6,133 nucleotides of DNA, from NCBI GenBank assembly GCA_944390185.1, contig CALXPA010000073.1:1-6133 (forward strand). The letters are read 5' to 3'. This DNA is from an uncultured Alphaproteobacteria bacterium. GTDB taxonomy: Bacteria; Pseudomonadota; Alphaproteobacteria; Rs-D84. Within the stretch, counting starts at the first letter, position 1. Each line of letters opens with the position of its first letter. Shown piece by piece: positions 1 through 6,126 of this stretch. The position numbers and the translations under genes are program-made. Below the pieces are notes generated by a model, which did no database searches, was not told the origin of the DNA, and saw nothing but the letters and a program-made list of their open reading frames with translations.

Positions 1-1380
1 CGCGTTAAATCCCTTGCAGACCAATGGGTGCAGACGAATTGCCTTGCCTTCGATTAACACTGGTTCAAATGCCAACAGTGATAATCTGTGCAATGTCGGC
101 GCGCGGTTTAACAATACAGGATGCTGGTAAATAACCTTTTCCAGAATTTCCCATACAACATCTTCGCCATTTTCAACCATTTTGCGGGCGGTCTTTAATG
201 TGTTGGCATAATCACCCGCCAACAGACGCGCATACACAAACGGCTTGAACAATTCCAACGCCATCGTTTTCGGTAAACCAACCTGGTGCAATTTTAATGA
301 TGGACCCGACACAATCACGCTGCGCCCGGAATAGTCCACACGTTTACCCAACAGGTTCATACGGAAACGACCCGCTTTACCACGCAATGAATCAGACAGC
401 GATTTCAACGGACGACGATTCTGGGACACCATTGGACGCGCCTTGTGCCCGTTATCGAACAGTGAATCGACTGCTTCTTGTAACATGCGCTTTTCATTGC
501 GAACAATGATTTCAGGCGCGTGCATATCAATAAAACGCTTTAGACGATTGTTACGAATAATAACACGACGATACAAATCGTTCAGGTCAGACGCCGCGAC
601 ATGCCCCGCATCCAATGTAACCAACGGACGCATATCTGGTGGAATAACCGGAATAATATCCGGCAACATCCACGCCGGTTCCGTTTTAGAATCCAAGAAT
701 GCTTCGACCAATTTTAACTGTTTAATCAGCCCTTTGCGTTTTGCCTCGGACTTGGTTTCTGCCAATTCGGCACGCAGACGTGTGCGTTCATCGCCCATAT
801 CCAGGTTTGCGATAATGCTGCGGATGCCTTCGGCACCGATGCCGACATGAAATGCATCTGCACCAAATTCTTCGACCGCGTTTTGATATTCGTCTTCGCT
901 GATAACGTCGTATTGTTTCAGATTTGTTAAACCCGGTTCAATAACGATGTACGCGTCGTACGAAATAACCTGTTCCAATTTTTTCTGGGGCAGATTGTTC
1001 AACAGCGTTGCGATTTTACCTTCACGCAAAAACCATGTGTGTGCAACGGGCATCGCCAATTTAATGTGTCCCATACGTTCGCGACGAACCGTCGAAGACC
1101 CAACTTCGACCCCACAGCGTTCACAAATGACGCCACGGAATTTAATTCTTTTATATTTTCCACATGCACATTCATAATCCTTGACCGGACCGAAAATCTG
1201 CTGGCAGAACAGTCCCTCGGGCTCTGGTTTCAGCGAATGATAGTTAATTGTTTCTGGTTTTTTAACCTCGCCATGGGACCAGGACAGAATTTCTTCTGGG
1301 GACGCAATGGTGATGCGCAGTGCGTCAAACTGTTCCTTGGTTTCGATTTGTCCGAATATTTTCTGCAACATATTGGTCAT
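1..1380 (-). CDS. rpoC: RNA polymerase beta-prime subunit, N-terminal 460 residues (3' end outside window)
   Basis: This is the second-largest catalytic subunit of DNA-dependent RNA polymerase, which forms the clamp and most of the active site. The frame is open from ATG at 1380 to the left edge. Visible parts are the N-terminal zinc-binding domain with Cys71, Cys73, Cys86 and Cys89 (CACGKYKRIKFRGVICERC); the clamp helices, with RRVIIRNNRLKR at about 271-282 and an MLQEAVDSLFDNG segment at 299-311; the switch-2 segment GRFRMNLLGKRVDYSGRS at 337-354; and NRAPTLHR at 425-432. The reading ends at VCKGFNA, so the Mg-binding NADFDGD loop is cut after its first two residues. The chosen start has AAAGGAG eight bases upstream; ATG at codon 4 is the only close alternative. 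Residue 341 is Met where nearly all homologues have Gln, and residue 434 is Ser where Gly is usual. The gene lies 71 bases after rpoB and is surely cotranscribed with it. Confidence 0.98.
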   Translation of the reverse strand, partial: MTNMLQKIFGQIETKEQFDALRITIASPEEILSWSHGEVKKPETINYHSLKPEPEGLFCQQIFGPVKDYECACGKYKRIKFRGVICERCGVEVGSSTVRRERMGHIKLAMPVAHTWFLREGKIATLLNNLPQKKLEQVISYDAYIVIEPGLTNLKQYDVISEDEYQNAVEEFGADAFHVGIGAEGIRSIIANLDMGDERTRLRAELAETKSEAKRKGLIKQLKLVEAFLDSKTEPAWMLPDIIPVIPPDMRPLVTLDAGHVAASDLNDLYRRVIIRNNRLKRFIDMHAPEIIVRNEKRMLQEAVDSLFDNGHKARPMVSQNRRPLKSLSDSLRGKAGRFRMNLLGKRVDYSGRSVIVSGPSLKLHQVGLPKTMALELFKPFVYARLLAGDYANTLKTARKMVENGEDVVWEILEKVIYQHPVLLNRAPTLHRLSLLAFEPVLIEGKAIRLHPLVCKGFNA

Positions 1381-1388
1381 ATATTTTG

Positions 1389-1395
1389 CTCCTTT
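1389..1395 (-). promoter_or_regulatory. rpoC ribosome binding site
   Basis: AAAGGAG on the minus strand is a strong Shine-Dalgarno sequence with eight bases between it and the ATG at 1380. It fixes the rpoC start at MTNMLQK rather than the ATG three codons later. It lies 14 bases downstream of the spacer hairpin and is not part of its stem. It shares the ten bases AGGAGCAAAA with the rplL site in this window. Confidence 0.9.
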
Positions 1396-1409
1396 CAGTC
1401 GCTCTCTGT

Positions 1410-1451
1410 GTTATTTGTTGGTGACGCCTGTGCGCCACCAGACACAATAAC
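1410..1451 (-). other. long imperfect hairpin in rpoB-rpoC spacer mRNA
   Basis: The RNA folds as GUUAUU, bulged G, UGU, bulged C, UGGUGGCG, then the loop CACAGG, then CGUCACCA, ACA, AAUAAC. That makes 17 base pairs with two single-base bulges on the 5' side and one G-U pair. It begins at the base directly after the rpoB TAA and takes up 42 of the 71 spacer bases. No U run follows, so it is not a typical intrinsic terminator. The structure is seen by hand pairing. A role in mRNA processing (an RNase III-type substrate) or in protecting the rpoB 3' end is inference. Confidence 0.7.
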
Positions 1452-4400
1452 TTAATCTATTTTCTTTGGTGTTAACGCCAATCCCAACCCGCGCAGTTCG
1501 CGCACGAACACGTTAAACGCTTCGGGTGTGCCGGTTTGGATATCGTTGCTGCCGGATATAATGGCTTCGTACATTTTGGTACGACCGACAATATCGTCCG
1601 ACTTTACGGTCAGCATTTCGCGCAACAGGTGGGCGGCACCATGTGCCTCCAGTGCCCAAACCTCCATTTCACCCAAACGCTGACCACCCATGTGGGCCTT
1701 GCCCGACAGTGGCTGTTGCGTGACCAAAGAATAACTGCCGATTGAACGTGCGTGAATCTTTTCATCAACAAAGTGATGCAGTTTCAGCATGTACATCACG
1801 CCAACCGTCACAGGACGCGCAAACTTTTCGCCAGTCATCCCGTCATACAGTGTAAATTGGCCCGTTTCTGGCAACTTGGCCATTTTCAGCATACGCGCAA
1901 TATCATCGGGCGTTGCACCGTCAAACGTCGGGGTCGCCATCGGCACACCATCGCGTAACAATGCGGCTTCGGCACGGACATCTGTATCAGTCATTTTTTC
2001 CAGTTTTTCTGATACTTCTTTGCCGTAAATCTTGCCGATTGTGGTGCGCAGGTCATCCGTCACAGCGCGTTTCTGCTTTACTTCATCCAACACCGCGCCA
2101 ATCTGTTGACCCAGACTGCGTGCCGCCATACCCAAATGCGTTTCTAAAATCTGGCCAATATTCATACGCGATGGCACACCCAACGGATTCAGAACTAAAT
2201 CGACAGGGGTTCCATCTTCCATGTATGGCATGTCTTCGATTGGGACAACCTTGGATACAATACCCTTGTTTCCGTGGCGTCCGGCCATTTTATCACCAGG
2301 CTGCAATTTCATCTTGTGCGCGATATAGACCTTGACTTCTTTTAACACACCGGCACCCAAAGAATTGCTTTCTGTTGCCTTGGCAACTTCGGCATCTGCC
2401 TTGTCATTCAGTGCCTTTAGACGTGCAACGTGCTGGTCACGCAGTTCATCGATTTTCGCCTGGGCGTCTTTGTTACGCACAACCAGTTTTTTAACATCCG
2501 CTGGTCTGATACCTTCGAACACTTCTTGGGTCAGTTTTTTACCGATAAACGGCTTTAAGCTGCCGGTGCCGGCATCGATTATCATACCTTCGGCAATTTG
2601 GAATATCTGGTCCGCAAAGCCACGTTCCATGATTGATGTTTCTGCATCACGATCTTGGTTAATTTTTTCAATCTTTTGCAGTTCAATCATCTGGGTGCGT
2701 TCGTCTTTTTTAACCCCATGGCGGGTCAGCACGTTTACACCGATAACCGTACCTTCTTCGTTTGGTCCGACGCGCAAAGACGTATCTTTGACGTTTAATG
2801 CCTTTTCACCAAAGATGTTGCGTAACAACGCCTCTTCGGGGGTCAGCAATGTTTCAGATTTTGGCGACACACGCCCGACCAAGATATCCCCCTGTTTCAC
2901 GCGCGCACCAACATAGATAATCCCAGATTCGTCCAGATTCTTCAAGGCTTCTTCACTGACATTTGGGATATCGCGTGTAAAGCTCTCTGGGCCCAACTGG
3001 GTATCACGAACCTTGAATTCTTTTTCAACAATCTTGACCGATGTAAACACGTCGTCGCGCGAAATGCGTTCGGAAATAACAATAGAATCTTCATAGTTAT
3101 ATCCGCGCCATGGCACAAACGCCACCAACACATTACGCCCCAGTGCCAGTTCACCGTAATTCATCGACGAACCGTCGGCAATAATGTCGCCCGCAGATAC
3201 GCGATCGCCAACCTTTACCAATGGTTTTTGGTGAATCAATGTTTCACTGTTACTGCGTTCGAATTTTTCCAGATTGTAAATATCCACACCCGTCACAACG
3301 TTGCGGCTGTTCATACATTTAACCACGATACGATTTGCATCCACAGATTCAACAACACCGCTGTGCTTGGCAACCTTGCCGGTGCGGGAATCACGTGCAA
3401 CCTCGCGCTCAATACCGGTTCCAACCAATGGGGCCTGGACCCGCAATAATGGAACGGCCTGGCGCTGCATGTTTGAACCCATCAACGCACGGTTCGCGTC
3501 GTCATTTTCAACGAACGGAATCAGTCCCGTCGCAATAGACACCACCTGGCGCGGTTCAACGTCAATCAGGTCAATTTCTTCCTTGGGCACCATGGTAAAT
3601 TCGCCATCAACACGTGCCGTCACGACGTCTTCGGACAAAACGCCGGCCGCCGTTGTCGGGGTGTTACCCTGGGCAATTTTGTGCCCCAGTTCTTCGTCCG
3701 CCGTCAGATATACCATTTTATTGGTAACCTTGCTGTTTTCGACAACATAGTATGGCGTTTCAATAAACCCGTATGGATTCACACGCGCGTACGTCGCCAA
3801 GTGGTTAATCAGACCAATATTGGCGCCTTCGGGTGTATGAATTGGGCACAAACGACCATAGTGCGTCGGATGAACGTCACGGACATCAATTCCTGCGCGG
3901 TCACGGTTCAGTCCGCCTGGCCCCAATGCCGATATACGACGCTTGTGTTCCAGTTCAGACAATGGGTTATACGCATCCATAAACTGGGATAACTGTGACG
4001 TCCCCAAGAATTCAGACACCAACGACATTAATGGTTTTACATTGATAACGTCTTGGGGTTGCATGTTTGCAATGTTTGGCGATGACAGACTTTCGCGAAC
4101 CAGACGTTCAATGCGAACCATGCCGGTACGGAAATTCTGTTCCAGCAATTCACCAACTGTACGTACACGACGATTAGACAGATTATCGATATCATCAACA
4201 GTGTCTTTGTGATCGATGATATTTGTCAATGTCTTTAACACCGCCAAGAAATCCGATTTCGTCAACAAACGTTCGTCTTCGGGCTTTTTACCAGAATCAA
4301 TCTTTAAACGCTTGTTCATCTTAAAGCGCCCCACCGCCGACAAATCATAGTATGCCGGATCAAAACCCTGGCGCATGAACAGATTAATCGCCGCCTCTAG

Positions 4401-5591
4401 CGTGGGACGTTCACCCGGACGGATGATGTTATAGATTTCAATTAACGCCTCTTCACGGTTGGCGGTTTTGTCGGCAATCAGCGTGTTACGCATGTGCGCT
4501 GTTAATGTCGTGTTGTCAATGGATATCAGCGATATGTGACGAACATTCATCTTTTCCAGATCGGACAAAACCTCTTCTGTGATTTCAGTGCCCGCACGGT
4601 ATACAACATTCCCCGCATCATCCATAATCGGATCAAACAAATATTCACCGACCAGTGCATCTGGGATAATGCCAAATTCTTTGGACGCATCCATTACGCG
4701 CTTTAAACGCTTGGCATTCATACGATCGCCCTTGGACGCCAATGGCTTTTTATCACGTGGATTAATCAAATCATAATTCAGACGATATTTATCCAGACCT
4801 TCGAACGCGGACGTTTGGCCAATCCACATATTGCCGTCAAAATCCAGATTAATCCGTTTGTAAAATACAGACAATATTTCCGCATCGTCCATACCACGAA
4901 TTGTTGCTTTGCGCGGATCGGCAATCCATTTCTTTTCATCTTCGGCGGCCGGCAGGCAACGCAACAAAACCGTCGCCGGAATTTTACGGTGACGGTCGAT
5001 ACGCACATAAATCACGCCCTTGGATTCTTCAAAATCAATCCATGAACCATGTTCTGGGATAATACGCGCGGTGTATGTGATTGGATTACCGGCAATCTTG
5101 GCCTCTTTGGTGGTGGCGAAAACGACACCCTGGGCACGATGCATCTGGGACACGATAACACGTTCCACGCCCGACGCGATAAAGCTGCCGCGTTCGGTCA
5201 TTAATGGCACTTCGCCCATAAATATTTCTTGTTCTTTGATATCGCGCAGTGTTTTTTTACCATCTTCGGCGATATCCCATAAAATCAACCGCAGTTTTAA
5301 TTTCAACTTGCTGGAATACGTCACATTACGCAGCATGCATTCTTTGACGTTATAAACAGGCTTGTCCAACGTATATTCAACGAATTCCAAATCGGCAATT
5401 CCCGCATAGTCCCGAATTGGAAACATCGATGCAAAGACATTTTGCAGACCGATATTTTTTCTGTTTTGCGGGTCTATATCAGCCTGCAAAAAATCCCGGT
5501 ATGAATTATATTGAATTTCAACCAAATCAGGAAGCGGAGTTTGCAAAAAACTTTTTCCAAAAGATTTTCTGAATTTCTGGATAACTGCCAT
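1452..5591 (-). CDS. rpoB: RNA polymerase beta subunit, complete
   Basis: This is the largest-scale catalytic partner of beta-prime in RNA polymerase, forming the lobe, protrusion and fork, and it is the rifampicin target. At 1379 aa it fits alphaproteobacterial proteins (E. coli 1342). In order: N-terminal protrusion and lobe (about 1-470, with [10 protein letters not shown] and GSWIDFE); rifampicin region 530-556 ([10 protein letters not shown] to RRISALG); [16 protein letters not shown] at 701-716; active-site GYNYEDS with Glu834 and Asp835; a proteobacterial-type insert at about 970-1085 with a charged helical stretch; [12 protein letters not shown] with Lys1101 and Lys1109; LHHFVDEK with His1273; and the C-terminal clamp segment ending TPKKID. 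The start [13 protein letters not shown] is chosen by family alignment and an AAAGGA site. The frame stays open 40 more codons upstream to GTG 5711 without good ribosome sites. Several near-invariant residues are changed: HRSPGV to HRAQGV, DHLGNRR to DNLSNRR, PIETPEGPN to PIHTPEGAN. Confidence 0.99.
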   Translation of the reverse strand: [1379 protein letters not shown]

Positions 5592-5600
5592 GGGTATCAA

Positions 5601-5606
5601 TCCTTT
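5601..5606 (-). promoter_or_regulatory. rpoB ribosome binding site
   Basis: AAAGGA lies nine bases before the ATG at 5591 and ends a run of eight A residues. It is a weaker match to anti-Shine-Dalgarno than the AGGAG sites of rplL and rpoC. It is still the best site near any in-frame start, and it supports initiation at MAVIQK rather than at the upstream in-frame GTG or ATG codons at 5711, 5708 and 5657. Confidence 0.75.
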
Positions 5607-5659
5607 TTTTTGTGCGTTTTGCAAACGAAACGATATCTGTATATATTTTACGTCCATGA

Positions 5660-5691
5660 CCCACCCAGGGATTTTGCAAGCCCCAGGTGGG
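5660..5691 (-). other. strong hairpin in rplL-rpoB spacer mRNA
   Basis: In the mRNA, CCCACCUGGGG (5691-5681) pairs over all 11 positions with CCCUGGGUGGG (5670-5660) around the ten-base loop CUUGCAAAAU. Two adjacent pairs in the middle are U-G and G-U; the opposite strand would have C/A mismatches there, so the fold favours the operon transcript. No U tract follows. In E. coli the rplL-rpoB spacer holds a partial terminator and an RNase III processing site. A similar role here is inference from position and shape. Confidence 0.75.
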
Positions 5692-5700
5692 CATAAACGG

Positions 5701-5715
5701 CGCGGCATCACCGCG
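5701..5715 (-). other. small GC-rich hairpin in rplL-rpoB spacer
   Basis: CGCGG pairs with CCGCG around the five-base loop UGAUG, nine bases upstream of the larger spacer hairpin in transcript order. One extra U-G pair could close the loop to three bases. No U tract follows. Such a short stem can arise by chance; its place in a row of three stems is the main reason to list it. Confidence 0.4.
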
Positions 5716-5726
5716 ACTTTTTATTT

Positions 5727-5742
5727 TGTGCCATCCGGCACA
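5727..5742 (-). other. small hairpin just after rplL stop codon
   Basis: UGUGCC pairs with GGCACA over six bases around the tetraloop GGAU, starting seven bases after the rplL TAA. The sequence after it in the transcript is A-rich (AAAUAAAAAG), not U-rich, so it is not a rho-independent terminator in the operon direction. It may stabilise the rplL 3' end or belong to a processing region. A competing AUCC/GGAU pairing is possible. Confidence 0.45.
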
Positions 5743-5749
5743 GGATGAA

Positions 5750-6115
5750 TTATTTCAATTCAACCTTGGCACCGGCACCTTCTAATGTCGCCTTCATTTT
5801 TTCGGCTTCATCTTTGGCAACAGCTTCTTTGACTGTCTTTGGTGCAGATTCGACCAACGCCTTGGCTTCGCTCAGGCCCAAGCCTGTGATATCTTTCACA
5901 GCCTTGATAACGGCCAACTTGTTTGCGCCGACATCGGACAGAACAACATCAAATTCTGTCTTTTCTTCGGCCGCCGCCGCCGCCGGACCCGCAGCAACAG
6001 CAACCGCCGCCGCGGCGCTGACGCCCCATGTTTCTTCCAATGCCTTGGACAGTTCGACCGCTTCCAAGACAGTCAGTTTTGACAATTCTTCAACTAATTT
6101 TTGAATGTCTGCCAT
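5750..6115 (-). CDS. rplL: 50S ribosomal protein L7/L12, complete
   Basis: This protein forms the flexible multi-copy stalk of the large ribosomal subunit, bound through L10, and recruits and stimulates the translation GTPases (EF-Tu, EF-G, IF2, RF3). It is 121 aa, the usual family length. Residues 1-32 are the helical N-terminal dimerisation and L10-binding domain ending ETWGVS. Residues 33-50 are the Ala-rich hinge (AAAAVAVAAGPAAAAAE, coded partly by a short pure GCG run near 5974-5985). Residues 51-121 are the globular C-terminal domain with EKTEFDVVL, GANKLAVIKAVK and GLGLSEAKALVESAP. Conserved Lys66, Ile70, Lys71 and Lys85 are present. Ser82 stands where E. coli has Lys, and Lys74 replaces Arg. 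The ATG at 6115 has AGGAG six bases upstream. The rplJ gene normally lies just upstream, outside the window. Confidence 0.99.
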   Translation of the reverse strand: MADIQKLVEELSKLTVLEAVELSKALEETWGVSAAAAVAVAAGPAAAAAEEKTEFDVVLSDVGANKLAVIKAVKDITGLGLSEAKALVESAPKTVKEAVAKDEAEKMKATLEGAGAKVELK

Positions 6116-6121
6116 TTTTTG

Positions 6122-6126
6122 CTCCT
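6122..6126 (-). promoter_or_regulatory. rplL ribosome binding site
   Basis: AGGAG lies six bases before the rplL ATG at 6115 and is followed by CAAAAA. It is a full-strength site, as expected for a stalk protein made in several copies per ribosome. Only seven more bases of upstream sequence are in the window, so the rplJ-rplL spacer cannot be judged. Confidence 0.9.

Noticed and set aside
1039..1455. 138-codon plus-strand frame over the start of rpoC and the spacer
   Set aside because: It is antisense to the conserved zinc-binding region of beta-prime and shows no recognisable protein features.
2332..2916. 194-codon plus-strand open frame inside rpoB
   Set aside because: It lies entirely antisense to conserved beta codons, its residues are a Ser/Ala/Ile-rich shadow without domain features, and it has no clear ribosome binding site.
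3301..3750. 149-codon plus-strand frame inside rpoB
   Set aside because: Antisense shadow of a strongly conserved coding region.
5640..5680. Minus-strand TTGCAA with TAAAAT as a possible internal rpoB promoter
   Set aside because: The spacing is about 23 bases and the -35-like part sits in a hairpin loop, so it does not make a credible sigma-70 promoter.
5720..5742. Hairpin plus T-rich run on the plus strand as a bidirectional terminator
   Set aside because: The T run is interrupted and precedes the stem in plus-strand order, and no plus-strand gene is present to terminate.
5971..5985. Five CCG units in a row as a slippage-prone repeat
   Set aside because: It encodes the normal Ala-rich hinge of L7/L12, where such runs are expected.
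5745..6104. 119-codon plus-strand frame nearly matching the extent of rplL
   Set aside because: It mirrors the low-complexity Ala-rich gene. rplL is unmistakable on the minus strand.
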